A stretch of DNA of 64,000 nucleotides from assembly GCF_040372045.1 (NCBI RefSeq), contig NZ_BAABWH010000002.1. One strand, written 5' to 3'. Below are positions 7,562 through 16,790 of the stretch, in pieces. Below the pieces are notes generated by a model, which searched no databases, was not told where the DNA came from, and worked only from the letters and a program-made list of their open reading frames with translations. The stretch is from Thalassolituus sp006212115. GTDB taxonomy: Bacteria > Pseudomonadota > Gammaproteobacteria > Pseudomonadales > Oceanobacteraceae. A program made the position numbers and the translations under genes. The first letter of the stretch is position 1. The number at the start of each line of letters is the position of its first letter.

Positions 7562-9493
7562 TTATCGGATATCCTGAAAACCGATCGAGTACACGGTCGT
7601 GGTTCCGCTGACTTCATTACCGACTGCAATAAAGTGCTTACCTTCACGAGTGAAGTACTCAATGGACTCAGGGCCGAGGTCGCCTGCATCAACACTGTAA
7701 GTGTCGTTATCGCATTCAGTGCCATCAACCACGGTGCAGACAGGTGCATCAAAGTCGCGGTTGTTCAGGTAGCTCTGATACTCAGGGTCAGTTGGATCAG
7801 TAATGTCGAAAACCATCACACCACCCTGACGCTCTAAACCAACAAAGGCAAAGAAACGATCACCAATCTGCGCAACTTCGATCGCTTCTGGTTCAGTACC
7901 TTTGTCGTCAGAACGGTTGTCTCCTGAGTCGTTCTCGTCGTTGGTCGAGTTAAAGTCATCCGGATCAATAGCGAATACATTCTTGGCAATCACATCGCCA
8001 CTGTCGTAAACGAGATCCCCGGCGGCATCCCAGATTGAGAATGAACGGGCACCGAAGGTCACGATGTCATCACCGGCAGCGTATTCCGCCTGATCAGTCG
8101 TTACTTTGATACGCTTCAGCTGGTCATTGTCATCCAGAGCCGCCTTAAGAGGATGTGCTTCTGCAACCAACTCTTCGATATCACCGCCGCGAGCTTCATC
8201 AATCCACGAGATGCAATCGTCTTCTTCGTTGGCGTAGGCATCGGCGTCTTCATCTTCACCACCCGGTGCAAAGTCATCGCCATCCCACTCATGACCAGCA
8301 GCATCACAGGCTTGCTGAGTCGTCTCGTAGATGTACTCACGGCCGTCGCCTTCGTTAGCGGTGAGTATGTAGGTCGCGCCGTCGATCTCTACGCTGACGA
8401 TGGTGTCTGGCATATACAGGCCCACCAACTGTTCGTAGCTTGCGAACTCACCCGTGCCGTCGTCTTTATTAGATGCATCCAGCTCATTGCCCGATTCTGA
8501 ATTCCAGGACTTTCTACCCAGCCCCTTCATTCCTTCAACACGAGCGTCAGCCACATCAATAATGGCGACCGCGTTGTTTTCCTGCATAGCCACCCAGGCG
8601 ACAGAAGCATCAGCGTTCAATGCCAGATACTCAGGCTCCAGATCCTGTGCAACTGTGGTGCCCGCGGGTCCGGGCAGACGCACGTCTGCAGGGACTTCTT
8701 CGGCACGGCTGCCGCCGACATTAAAGTCTGCAAAGCCGACCTGAGAAACAACCGCATCATTCGGGCCAAAACCGTTCTGCAGATCAACGATAGTGACCGA
8801 ACCTTCTGGGTCATTGGTGTAATCGCCGCTTGGCTCACCTTCGTTAGCCGTCAGGATGTAACGTGCACCCTCAGAGAGGGTCACCATATCTGGCAGCGCA
8901 CCCGCCGTGTAGGTACCAATCAATTCCAGAGTATCTGAGCGATACAGAGCAATCAGGCCAGCGTCCTGCTTAGTCGCCGCTTCGATAGCCACGGCTACCA
9001 GACCCTGTTTTGCCGACACACTGTTAGCTGCGCCAATCTCGATACCCGCCGCAGTGGCTGCAGCAGAAAGGTTGATCGTGCCGTGCTTACTTGGCGCGCT
9101 TGTGGTCTGCGCCAGAGAGAGGACGTCAACGGTCGCGTCTTCTGCGTTCACGACATACAGTTTGTCGGAGCACTTGTCGTACGAAACGATCTCAGCAGAC
9201 GCCGTATCGAACTCATTGCCAGACACATAGGTATCCACCACAGACAGCTCAAGAGTACCCGCCACTGCGGTATCGGTGGCCGTCGTAACGGCTTCACACT
9301 CGATTCCAAGATCCGCCAGCTTAGGGCTGTTATTGGTTTCGTTACCTGCGTCTGTGTTCGTATCGGTATTGGTATCCGTATTTGCGTTGTTATTGCTGTT
9401 GTTATTATCGTCGCCGCCGCACGCTGCCAATGTCGCTGCAATTATCGCAGGCACAATGATCTTAAGTGCAGATGCCGTAAGAGATGTTTTCAT
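7562..9493 (-). CDS. Choice-of-anchor I family lipoprotein (beta-propeller-like, phosphatase-associated)
   Basis: This is a 643-residue secreted lipoprotein with lipobox LAAC (Cys25), followed by an Asn/Thr/Asp-rich linker (DDNNNSNNNANTDTNTDTN). The mature part carries features of the choice-of-anchor I proteins: repeated ILTANEGEPSGDYTNDPEGS and ILTANEGDGREY segments, EPEAIEVAQIGDRFFAFVGLERQGGVMVFDITDP and GPESIEYFTREGKHFIAVGNEVSGTTTVYSI. Such proteins are often fused or linked to alkaline phosphatase or nucleotidase modules, but none is present here. An acidic Cys-containing insertion (residues ~400-440) may bind metal. The ATG at 9493 is preferred to the one at 9511 because GGGGAA precedes it and the signal peptide then starts at Met1. 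Confidence 0.82.
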   Translation of the reverse strand: MKTSLTASALKIIVPAIIAATLAACGGDDNNNSNNNANTDTNTDTNTDAGNETNNSPKLADLGIECEAVTTATDTAVAGTLELSVVDTYVSGNEFDTASAEIVSYDKCSDKLYVVNAEDATVDVLSLAQTTSAPSKHGTINLSAAATAAGIEIGAANSVSAKQGLVAVAIEAATKQDAGLIALYRSDTLELIGTYTAGALPDMVTLSEGARYILTANEGEPSGDYTNDPEGSVTIVDLQNGFGPNDAVVSQVGFADFNVGGSRAEEVPADVRLPGPAGTTVAQDLEPEYLALNADASVAWVAMQENNAVAIIDVADARVEGMKGLGRKSWNSESGNELDASNKDDGTGEFASYEQLVGLYMPDTIVSVEIDGATYILTANEGDGREYIYETTQQACDAAGHEWDGDDFAPGGEDEDADAYANEEDDCISWIDEARGGDIEELVAEAHPLKAALDDNDQLKRIKVTTDQAEYAAGDDIVTFGARSFSIWDAAGDLVYDSGDVIAKNVFAIDPDDFNSTNDENDSGDNRSDDKGTEPEAIEVAQIGDRFFAFVGLERQGGVMVFDITDPTDPEYQSYLNNRDFDAPVCTVVDGTECDNDTYSVDAGDLGPESIEYFTREGKHFIAVGNEVSGTTTVYSIGFQDIR

Positions 9494-9627
9494 GGTATTC
9501 CCCAGAGTCACATATTTTTCAGTGACGCAGGATGACCGACTAATATTTCAAATAAGTGACAAGCGCTTGGCCAATACCCTCTGGCCCGAACTGCGGCTTT
9601 TGTTGTCGTGAAAATCGACTCCGTAAA

Positions 9628-9657
9628 ATAAAAAAACGGGAGCCGAAGCTCCCGTTT
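9628..9657 (-). terminator. Rho-independent terminator of the yeeN-like gene
   Basis: Read on the minus strand, an AACGGGAGC stem closes with GCTCCCGTT and is followed by a T-run (the A-run at 9626-9636 of the plus strand). It lies about 40 bp past the stop of the YebC/YeeN-type gene. Confidence 0.85.
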
Positions 9658-9697
9658 CTAACCTACTAACTAGCCAGTTATCTGGCCAACCAGTGGC

Positions 9698-10417
9698 TTA
9701 TTCAAACGAGCCGTTGTGGTAGATTTCCTGAACGTCTTCGAGGTCATTGATCAGTCCGGCGAAACGCTCAAACTGCTCAACGTCGTCGCCTGTAATTGGG
9801 TGTTCCATCGTTGGCAGATAAGTAATCTCTTCAACCTCAAAGTCGATATCTGCATTCATTTCCTGCAGCGCCGTTTTGGTCTTGAAGAATTCTGTTGGTG
9901 GAACAAGAACGGTGATCATGCCATCTTCACACTCGATGTCAGATACATCGACGTCTGCCATCATCAGTGCCTCGAGTGCCGCTTCTTCGTCGTCACCGGC
10001 AAACACAAACATGGCGCGATGATCGAACATGTGCGACACAGAGCCTTGTGTACCCAGCTTGGCCTTACACTTCGAGAACACACCGCGAATTTCACCAAAC
10101 GTACGGTTGGCGTTGTCGGTCAGAGCGCTGATCAGCACCATAGCACCGCCCGGAGCAATACCCTCATAGAGAGCAGGTTGGAAGTCTTCGCCGGTTCCGC
10201 CACTGGCTTTATCCAGAGCTTTTTCGATCACGTGGCTTGGCACCTGATCTTTCTTCGCGCGGTCAATCAATGAGCGCAGAGCCAGGTTGCCTGAAGGGTC
10301 TGTGCCACCGGCTTTTGCCGTTACATAAATCTCACGGCCGTACTTAGAGTAGACTTTGGTTTTTGCAGCGGCCGTTTTGGCCATGGATTCTTTACGGTTC
10401 TGATACGCGCGGCCCAT
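9698..10417 (-). CDS. YebC/PmpR-family protein, YeeN subgroup
   Basis: The 239-residue cytoplasmic protein belongs to the YebC/TACO1 family. Members have been described as DNA-binding regulators and, more recently, as translation factors that relieve ribosome stalling at proline stretches. It starts MGRAYQNRKESMAK and continues with the family core SKYGREIYVTAKAGGTDPSGNLALRSLIDRAKKDQVPSHVIEKALDKA, then YEGIAPGGAMVLISALTDNANRT and RAMFVFAG. The N-terminus with a variable MGR start is closer to YeeN than to classical YebC, which begins MAGHSKW. It lies downstream of the DTW-domain gene on the same strand, about 60 bp away. Confidence 0.85.
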   Translation of the reverse strand: MGRAYQNRKESMAKTAAAKTKVYSKYGREIYVTAKAGGTDPSGNLALRSLIDRAKKDQVPSHVIEKALDKASGGTGEDFQPALYEGIAPGGAMVLISALTDNANRTFGEIRGVFSKCKAKLGTQGSVSHMFDHRAMFVFAGDDEEAALEALMMADVDVSDIECEDGMITVLVPPTEFFKTKTALQEMNADIDFEVEEITYLPTMEHPITGDDVEQFERFAGLINDLEDVQEIYHNGSFE

Positions 10418-10477
10418 AGGAATTGCTTCTTGTGGCTGATTTAAAAAAGCCGATTGTACCCGCAGGCGGGCTGCTTG

Positions 10478-11185
10478 TCAGTCTTCTGGAGCTCTCGAGG
10501 ACTCAGAAGGGAAACGATTGGAACGGCCAGCCAGATAATTTTCCCTGAAGACTCTGAAGTAGCCATCCAGCCGTTGGGCGGCATCATCAAACCCCAACCG
10601 GGCCAAGAGAGGAATAACCACCTCAGCAGTACCGAGCTGATGATCCTGTGCAGCCACTCTCAAACGATACTCTGATAAGGCCTCGGGCTCGACAGCGATG
10701 ACGGGTAACGATATTAACCAAGAGCTACGGAACATCTTCCTCGCCTCTCTCCAGGTGCCATCCAGCAACACCAGTAGCGGCACCTTACCTTCCAGATAGC
10801 GATCAAGAACACGAGGAGAGCGACAGTGTCTTTCCGCCTCGGCGTATTCATAAGGAAAAACCAGAAGAGGCGCGTATCCCGGGTCACTCAGCAGTGCCAA
10901 CATATCCGAATCAGGATCGGTGCGGGACCATTGATAGGCATAATTATCCGCCAACACATCGGCAACCAACCGACCGGTGTTGCTTGGCTTGAATACCTCG
11001 CCCTGATAATAGATCAGACATACAGCCACCCCATCAACCGGTTCTGGTCGCTGCTTACACATGCAAAGACGAGTCGCCAGTAAGCACTGCTCACAGCGCG
11101 ATAACTTACTGCCACGAGCAAGAAACTCCCGACGCGAACGCTGCCGCTGCTCATCGCGCAAGCGCGTCACGCTATTTTCAAACAT
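10478..11185 (-). CDS. DTW-domain tRNA-uridine aminocarboxypropyltransferase
   Basis: The 235-residue DTW protein is related to E. coli TapT (YfiP), which makes acp3U47 in tRNA from S-adenosylmethionine. Four zinc-binding-like cysteines occur in CEQCLLATRLCMC near residue 30. The DTW signature region is VLLDGTWREARKM, and the C-terminal conserved part is YRLRVAAQDHQLGTAEVV. I chose the start at 11185 because AGAGGT is spaced 5 bases upstream; an in-frame ATG at 11203 overlaps that site. The gene diverges from gdhA and precedes the yeeN-like gene. TapT versus another DTW paralogue cannot be decided from the sequence alone. Confidence 0.83.
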   Translation of the reverse strand: MFENSVTRLRDEQRQRSRREFLARGSKLSRCEQCLLATRLCMCKQRPEPVDGVAVCLIYYQGEVFKPSNTGRLVADVLADNYAYQWSRTDPDSDMLALLSDPGYAPLLVFPYEYAEAERHCRSPRVLDRYLEGKVPLLVLLDGTWREARKMFRSSWLISLPVIAVEPEALSEYRLRVAAQDHQLGTAEVVIPLLARLGFDDAAQRLDGYFRVFRENYLAGRSNRFPSESSRAPED

Positions 11186-11228
11186 AGGGTACCTCTGAAC
11201 CATACAACCGACAGCTTGTCTTATCGCG

Positions 11229-11234
11229 TATAAT
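11229..11234 (+). promoter_or_regulatory. Candidate -10 element of gdhA
   Basis: A perfect TATAAT occurs 29 bp before the gdhA ATG. No convincing -35 hexamer sits 16-18 bp upstream, so an activator may be needed or the match may be chance. AAAGGG 10 bases before the ATG is the ribosome binding site. Confidence 0.35.
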
Positions 11235-11262
11235 ATTCGTATAACATTTAAAAGGGTTCACC

Positions 11263-12612
11263 ATGTCGGATATCACGTCAGAATCGCAACGCCCGGACTA
11301 CCAACAGTATCTTGAGGATTATCACCCTCACTCGGAAGAATTTCATCAAGCCGTTAAGGAAGTGTATGACGACATCGCTGACGAGTACGCGAGTCGTGAT
11401 GAATACCGCGAGTGGAACATCATCGAACGCCTGATAGAGCCAGACCGGATCATTAAATTCCGCGTCAGCTGGGAAGATGACAAAGGTTGTATCCACGTTA
11501 ATCGAGCGTGGCGTGTCCAGTTCCATAATCTACTTGGGGCTTATAAAGGTGGACTCCGGTTTCACCCAACCGTTAATGAAAGCGTCCTCAAGTTCCTTGG
11601 TTTCGAACAATGTTTTAAAAATGCCCTGACCGGCTTACCGATGGGAGGTGCCAAGGGCGGCTCCGATTTTAATCCAAAAGGGAAAAGCCAACGCGAGATC
11701 ATGCGCTTTTGTCAGGCACTGATGCGGGAGCTGTATCGACATATCGGTCCCGATACTGATGTACCCGCGGGCGATATCAATGTCAGTAGTACTGAAATCG
11801 GTTATTTGTTCGGCGAATACTTACGGTTAAACAATCGCTGGGAGGGTGTTCTGACCGGAAAAACACCTGGTTTTGGTGGTAGCTGTGGACGCGAAGAAGC
11901 AACAGGCTATGGCGTTATTTACTTCCTTCGGGAAATGCTGACTGCGCACGATGACTCATTAGACGACAAACGAATATTGATTTCGGGATCAGGGAATGTC
12001 GCCCTGCATGCCGCCGAGAAGTCCTTGGCGGAAGGAGCGAAAGTACTATCTTTGTCCGACTCTGGCGGCACCCTGTATTTCGAAAATGGTATGACCGAGC
12101 AGGATCTGAAGAACATTAAACAACTTAAGTTGGTTAAAAAAGATCGACTTTCTAACGCAGAAACCGGCTCATTTAAAAAAGGTGAAAAGCCTTGGTATAT
12201 AAGCGATGCCGACATCGCCTTGCCTTGTGCCACCCAGAATGAACTGGACGATCATGATGCAGAAACATTGTTAGGTAACGACATTCGCATTCTGTGCGAA
12301 GGCGCCAATATGCCTCTCACTGATGGTGCACGGAAGCAATTCATTAATGCCAACGCGCTGTATGGGCCAGCTAAGGCGGCTAATGCTGGCGGCGTTGCGG
12401 TATCAGGGTTGGAGCGTTCACAAAATGCTGAGTTAACGACCTGGCCAGTAGAACGTGTTGACGAAGAATTAAACCGCATTATGAAAGAGATTCACGAACG
12501 CTGTATTCAATACGTTGAGAAAAAAGACGGTATATACCCGTATAGTCGTGGGGCCAATATTTATGGTTTCAAAAAGCTCGCGGGGGCGATGATAGCGCAC
12601 GGAGTTGGCTGA
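11263..12612 (+). CDS. gdhA: NADP-specific glutamate dehydrogenase
   Basis: The 449-residue enzyme catalyses reductive amination of 2-oxoglutarate with NADPH and ammonium. The length and sequence match the hexameric bacterial GdhA class. Substrate-site blocks are AYKGGLRFHPTVN, TGLPMGGAKGGSDFNPKG (catalytic Lys) and DTDVPAGDINV. The nucleotide-binding domain contains ISGSGNVALHAAEK, and a conserved C-terminal block runs CEGANMPLTDGA to GVAVSGLERSQNA. It is monocistronic, with its own leader and a strong downstream hairpin. NADP preference is inferred from the family. Confidence 0.96.
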   Translation: MSDITSESQRPDYQQYLEDYHPHSEEFHQAVKEVYDDIADEYASRDEYREWNIIERLIEPDRIIKFRVSWEDDKGCIHVNRAWRVQFHNLLGAYKGGLRFHPTVNESVLKFLGFEQCFKNALTGLPMGGAKGGSDFNPKGKSQREIMRFCQALMRELYRHIGPDTDVPAGDINVSSTEIGYLFGEYLRLNNRWEGVLTGKTPGFGGSCGREEATGYGVIYFLREMLTAHDDSLDDKRILISGSGNVALHAAEKSLAEGAKVLSLSDSGGTLYFENGMTEQDLKNIKQLKLVKKDRLSNAETGSFKKGEKPWYISDADIALPCATQNELDDHDAETLLGNDIRILCEGANMPLTDGARKQFINANALYGPAKAANAGGVAVSGLERSQNAELTTWPVERVDEELNRIMKEIHERCIQYVEKKDGIYPYSRGANIYGFKKLAGAMIAHGVG

Positions 12613-12659
12613 TTGACACTTACTTGCCTCGTAGTGTGAGCATTCAACACAATAGCAAC

Positions 12660-12693
12660 CCTGAGAGTCAGGGGATCACCCCTGACTCTCAGG
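12660..12693. terminator. Perfect 15-bp inverted repeat between gdhA and a convergent gene
   Basis: Arms at 12660-12674 and 12679-12693 are exact reverse complements (core GAGAGTCAGGGG) around the loop ATCA. T-runs are poor on both sides, so it may be an atypical bidirectional terminator or a transcript-stabilising hairpin. Confidence 0.65.
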
Positions 12694-12716
12694 TATTTCA
12701 ATCATGAAAATACTAT

Positions 12717-13712
12717 TTATTTTTCAGTATTAAGTTTATTGACGATACGCTCGTTTGCCGCTGAGAGTACTTTCAAGGCTCCTTCCTGATAATACTCGGG
12801 TACAGCATTTACTGTAATTTCGGTGGTGGATGATGAGCGGCCGCTGACCATCCCAAGCAATGAACTAAACGCATTTGCGGCCTTAGTCGCACCAGATGTC
12901 GTATCTTCATTTTCACCGTACGCACCTGCAACGATGATCGGATCTTTTAAACGAATATAACCGTTGTCGGCGAAGCTTCCTGCACCTTCGTTGGCGAAAT
13001 ACAGTCCAGAACCAGAGGTAACCTGAATGCCTTGTCCAAGTGCTACCGATGCACTTAAGGTACGGCGATCCTGTCCCAGAGCACCTTTTCCGTATTCCAC
13101 TTTGTAATCAGCGTCATCGTCGAAATAGGCAAAATGCACCGTATAGTTTGCCGCCAGAACTGGCACACCGATTTCATCCGCCACTTCGCCAATAGCAAAC
13201 GTATTCGCTATTTTCTGTGCATAAATCAGGTCCATACCAGTCGGTGAGTAGGTCGGCCAATCTTTGTTCAAACCACCTCGAAATGCTGACATACCCGTCG
13301 GTAAATACGGCGACTCCAACTTGTCGATTTTATTCCAGCGCTTGTTCTTACTCAGGTCAGCGTAACTACGTACGGTGTAGCCCTGCGCCTGCAGTTTACT
13401 TACTAAATCGGCATAGACCTGATCCGTAATCGCCTGCATGGTCGCTTCAGGCACCCCCGAGAGCTTTGCGCGCAGGTGGGCTTTGGCGTAATCCGATGCC
13501 CCGTGGCGGATCATCGGACTGGTTGCCTTTGATGAGCTCGAATCTTCAGTGACGAAGGTCACACCAAGGCTACCGATATAGACTTCTTTTTTTCCGTCCA
13601 TGGCATCCAGCTTGTGGGTTTCGAGACGGGACTTCGCCGTACCGCCCCCCATACTGGCGCAACCGCCAAGAACCAGTGTCAGTGCTATCACGGGTAAGAA
13701 TAATCTTTTCAT
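12717..13712 (-). CDS. Lipoprotein of unknown function
   Basis: This 331-residue protein has a classical lipoprotein signal with lipobox LGGC (Cys18). I do not recognise a family. The mature protein is soluble-looking, with mixed alpha/beta character and a glycine-rich region near residues 220-255 (LGQGIQVTSGSGLYFANEGAG). It keeps a fairly hydrophobic central section (VPVLAANYTVHFAYF). It lies downstream of the response-regulator gene on the same strand. Its upstream region contains an inverted repeat at 13767-13784 nearly identical to one before the divergent sensor kinase gene. A role as a target of that two-component system is inferred. Confidence 0.7.
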   Translation of the reverse strand: MKRLFLPVIALTLVLGGCASMGGGTAKSRLETHKLDAMDGKKEVYIGSLGVTFVTEDSSSSKATSPMIRHGASDYAKAHLRAKLSGVPEATMQAITDQVYADLVSKLQAQGYTVRSYADLSKNKRWNKIDKLESPYLPTGMSAFRGGLNKDWPTYSPTGMDLIYAQKIANTFAIGEVADEIGVPVLAANYTVHFAYFDDDADYKVEYGKGALGQDRRTLSASVALGQGIQVTSGSGLYFANEGAGSFADNGYIRLKDPIIVAGAYGENEDTTSGATKAANAFSSLLGMVSGRSSSTTEITVNAVPEYYQEGALKVLSAANERIVNKLNTEK

Positions 13713-13766
13713 AGTGCTCTCCCTAGTTTGGAGGAGCCATTTTAGAGAGAAGCACTCTTCTCATGA

Positions 13767-13784
13767 CCCCCTCTTTTAGGGGGG
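13767..13784. promoter_or_regulatory. C-rich/G-rich inverted repeat, candidate operator site 1
   Basis: The sequence CCCCTC-TTTT-AGGGGG (13768-13783) lies 55 bp upstream of the unknown lipoprotein start. It matches the site at 14571-14586 (CCCCTC-AATC-TGGGGG) in arms and spacing. It lacks a T-run on the minus strand, so it is not a convincing terminator for the response-regulator gene. Confidence 0.5.
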
Positions 13785-13824
13785 ACGAATTGGATAAATT
13801 CAGGTACCAGAAAAAAGAAAATAG

Positions 13825-14475
13825 TCAGACCTTATCTGACGGCAGCACCAACCCCATCTTTACTGCTTTTATTGTCGCTTCCGCGCGGTTATTCACGTGA
13901 AGCTTCTGATACAGAGCTTTTAAATACCCGGATGCAGTATTCGTCGAGATCCCCAGTGACTCGGCAGCCATCCTGACGCTGTAGCCATTCGCAATCAAAA
14001 CCAGTACGTCTTCTTCGCGCCCCGTCAATGGGACGTCCAGTTGCGCTGGCCTGAATTGCTGCAACATCATCTGCGCAACGGAAGGCGACAAAGGGGGCCG
14101 TCCGCGAATTATACCGTCGAGTGCTCGCAGAAATTCCTGCTCGTCCTCATCCTTCAATAAGTAACCATCCGCACCGGCACGCAGTGCAGGGAACAGATGC
14201 TGCGCATCGTCGAAAATCGTCGTAACCACACAGTACGCGTCCGGGCGTGCTGCTTTCAGATGCTGAATAAGTTCTGTGCCGTCACCGTCGGGCAACCCAA
14301 GATCAATGAGAGCCAGATCAGGCAACGTGTCTGGTGCAGTACTCGTGAGTCGATGACAGGCAGTCGCGTAGTCATGTGCCTGCTCTATATCTGCGTCGGG
14401 GAACACACGACAAACCAATGACATAAGCCAGGCCGAAACCTCAGGCAAGTCTTCAACGATCAGTATGGTTTTCAT
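13825..14475 (-). CDS. NarL/FixJ-type response regulator
   Basis: The 216-residue regulator has a receiver domain (phosphoacceptor Asp58 in LALIDLGLPDGDG, the acidic pair E8/D9, the Thr of VVTTIFDD and the Lys of YLLKDEDEQEF). It ends in a LuxR-type helix-turn-helix (LTGREEDVLVLIANGYSVRMAAESLGISTNTASGYLKALYQKL). It is divergent from a membrane histidine kinase of the HisKA_3 class, the usual partner type, so the two form a probable two-component system. The 122-bp intergenic region and the region downstream of the regulator each hold a CCCCTC-N4-GGGGG inverted repeat. Confidence 0.92.
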   Translation of the reverse strand: MKTILIVEDLPEVSAWLMSLVCRVFPDADIEQAHDYATACHRLTSTAPDTLPDLALIDLGLPDGDGTELIQHLKAARPDAYCVVTTIFDDAQHLFPALRAGADGYLLKDEDEQEFLRALDGIIRGRPPLSPSVAQMMLQQFRPAQLDVPLTGREEDVLVLIANGYSVRMAAESLGISTNTASGYLKALYQKLHVNNRAEATIKAVKMGLVLPSDKV

Positions 14476-14570
14476 CCAGGCACCTTAAAAACGTCCGCTA
14501 TGTCCTATTGCCCAGCAACGTCAGGGCGATCAGAATAAAGAATCATCACATATTCATAACACGGGGATAA

Positions 14571-14586
14571 CCCCTCAATCTGGGGG
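14571..14586. promoter_or_regulatory. C-rich/G-rich inverted repeat, candidate operator site 2
   Basis: CCCCTC-AATC-TGGGGG lies 11 bp before the ATG of the sensor kinase and merges with its ribosome binding region. It is preceded by a second small palindrome, GGGGATAACCCC at 14563-14574. Its near identity to the site at 13767-13784 suggests a common binding protein, most simply the linked response regulator. Confidence 0.5.
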
Positions 14587-14597
14587 AAGAAGCAGGT

Positions 14598-16742
14598 ATG
14601 CAGTCGCTGAATACACGGATTTTTATCGGAATCACCGTCCCTGTCTTACTCGCACTGTTGGTCATTGGCGTAGCGCTGTCCATACCGCGCACAGGTATTG
14701 AGTTTGTGGTATCCGACAACCACCTGGTGGCCTTGGTGCCTACTAGTCATGATGCAGCCAATGCGACAGGAACCACGGGATACAGAGCCGAAGAAGTACT
14801 GCTATTCCAAACTGGCGGCGAGCACCAAGTCGACTACCCTGCAGATATTCAGTTCGTTATAGAAGAGCCGGATGTACTCGAGACCCATACAGAGATGCGT
14901 ACCTTGATGCATTCCATCGGCGTACTGACCACTGCTCTGGAGCAAGGCACACTGATGATGCACACAGAATCAGGAAGCTATGCCTTAGAGGCAAATCAAG
15001 CCGATATTACTGCCCTTCCCCTGTCTTTCTGGGTGCAGATCTGCGCCGGTCTTGCTGCATTGATCATTTGTATTCTGGTCTGGCTACCCGGTGAATTAAG
15101 TCCGGGGAAATACGGTTTTATTATTTCCGGGTTTGGGTACTTTTTTGCTCTGATCAGTGCCGGTTTGTATTCATCTCGTGAGCTATTTATCGACGACTCG
15201 CTTTTCCGGACGTTGTCGTTATTAAACACATTCAGTACCTATATTTTTATGTCAGGTCTCGCATTGTTGTTCTGGAATTACCCACGCGTCCTGTTATCAA
15301 AAAGAACGAATACACTGTTAGCACTGTTCCCACTTCCGTTAATTTCACTTGCAGCCATTCCTGTTCACGATCATCTTGCAATCACCATTTATCTGCCCTT
15401 TTCTTTATTGCTGCTGATACCGCTCGTGGGAATGGTCTGTCAATGGCGCAGCAACGCAGACAACCCGAAAAATCGCGCCGTATTACGCTGGATTCTGTTT
15501 ATGTTGGTGGCGATTACGATTCCGGCAATACTGAAGCTATACGCCCCCATCCCACAGAGCGTATTGCTGGTCAGCGTGGTATTCATCTATGCCGGAATTA
15601 TGATCGGCATCACTCGTCATCAGATGTTTGATATTGAACGCTGGTCCTATCGCCTCTGGGGTTGGTTTCTGGGTGGACTGTCCATTCTTGTTGTCGACTT
15701 ACTATTGGCCTCGGCGGTAGGCCTTTCACAAGAAGCTAGTCTGGTGGTGGCGATGGGCATCGTTGGCTGGCTGTATTTTCCTGTTCGCCAATGGGCCTGG
15801 AAGCGATTCTTTGAACGCAAAGGAAACTACCTCGAGGAGTGGCTGACACTCTCGGTACCAGAACTCCTTGGCCAACGCATGGATAGTAGCCAGCCTCAGC
15901 AATCAGAGTTACGTTTAAAGAATGCTTTGTCTGCCGTATTCCGCCCACTCAAGCTCGAGTTCAATGCCGATACGCCAAAAGAAGGCATATTCGGCCGCGG
16001 TTCTGAAATGGTAATTCACGGGCCTGCTGGGGAAAGCATAAAACTGCTGCACCCAGCGGAGGGACGTCACCAGTTTAAGTCGAACGATCTTAATATCGGT
16101 CGCATGATCTTGGCCCTGGACGCACTGATCACCGATAGCCTTTCCGCCCGAGCAGACGGTGCCCGGGAAGAGCGCCAGAGGATACGTCAGGACTTACACG
16201 ATGACATGGGCGCCAAGCTATTGCGCCTGCTTCACCGCAGTCAGCCAGACGATAAGCCTCTGGTGCGCGAGGCAATCAATGACCTGCGTATTCTGTTGCA
16301 CAATACACGTGGACAGGGAGAGGGGTTACGACAAACCCTGATACGTTGGCGCGAAGAAGCCGCCAGCCGGTGCGAGGATCACGACGTGAACCTCAATTGG
16401 CAACAATCGCACTCTCACGCTCGCCTGAGCGCCGGTGCCATTATGCACACCGGCCGGGCACTGCGAGAGGCCATCAGTAACGCCATCCGTAATATGAGTC
16501 GCCCTGACATTTCAGTCTGCGTCGAGCAGCAAGAGGGCTATCTGATACTGACCGTCAGCAACCCGTTCCAGCAAAGCTCGGACACCTCTGAGAACAAGGG
16601 AGAAGGCATTCGTAATATCCACCAACGTATGGAGCAGATTCAGGGACAAGCCACCTTCCGTACACGCCGCGATCAGAGTAACGCCATCTGGACCGTTCAG
16701 TTGGATATACCGATCGAAGTTATGCCTCACGAAGCGTTGTAA
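14598..16742 (+). CDS. Membrane sensor histidine kinase, HisKA_3 class
   Basis: The 714-residue kinase has an N-terminal membrane anchor (residues ~8-30) and an extracytoplasmic stretch to ~140. A bundle of about 8 hydrophobic helices follows (~143-400), resembling multi-helix membrane sensor modules. The cytoplasmic kinase has its phosphoacceptor at His534 in RIRQDLHDDMGAKLL, characteristic of NarX/DegS-type HisKA_3 kinases. The ATPase lobe follows with REAISNAIRNM and GEGIRNIHQRMEQI. It is divergent from, and probably phosphorylates, the NarL-type regulator at 13825-14475. The signal is unknown; envelope or lipoprotein status is a guess from the neighbours. Confidence 0.9.
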   Translation: MQSLNTRIFIGITVPVLLALLVIGVALSIPRTGIEFVVSDNHLVALVPTSHDAANATGTTGYRAEEVLLFQTGGEHQVDYPADIQFVIEEPDVLETHTEMRTLMHSIGVLTTALEQGTLMMHTESGSYALEANQADITALPLSFWVQICAGLAALIICILVWLPGELSPGKYGFIISGFGYFFALISAGLYSSRELFIDDSLFRTLSLLNTFSTYIFMSGLALLFWNYPRVLLSKRTNTLLALFPLPLISLAAIPVHDHLAITIYLPFSLLLLIPLVGMVCQWRSNADNPKNRAVLRWILFMLVAITIPAILKLYAPIPQSVLLVSVVFIYAGIMIGITRHQMFDIERWSYRLWGWFLGGLSILVVDLLLASAVGLSQEASLVVAMGIVGWLYFPVRQWAWKRFFERKGNYLEEWLTLSVPELLGQRMDSSQPQQSELRLKNALSAVFRPLKLEFNADTPKEGIFGRGSEMVIHGPAGESIKLLHPAEGRHQFKSNDLNIGRMILALDALITDSLSARADGAREERQRIRQDLHDDMGAKLLRLLHRSQPDDKPLVREAINDLRILLHNTRGQGEGLRQTLIRWREEAASRCEDHDVNLNWQQSHSHARLSAGAIMHTGRALREAISNAIRNMSRPDISVCVEQQEGYLILTVSNPFQQSSDTSENKGEGIRNIHQRMEQIQGQATFRTRRDQSNAIWTVQLDIPIEVMPHEAL

Positions 16743-16790
16743 ACTCAGCGCAGCGGGTCCGGATAAAAACGTCTCAGTACTGCCCACATC

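Noticed and set aside
9494..9600. Possible Pho box before the choice-of-anchor I gene
   Set aside because: On the minus strand, TTGTCACTTAT resembles one half-site, but the second 11-bp repeat matches poorly.
13767..13784. Rho-independent terminator of the response-regulator gene
   Set aside because: The stem is only 6 bp with no T-run on the minus strand, and the same sequence recurs in the kinase leader, so an operator is the better reading.
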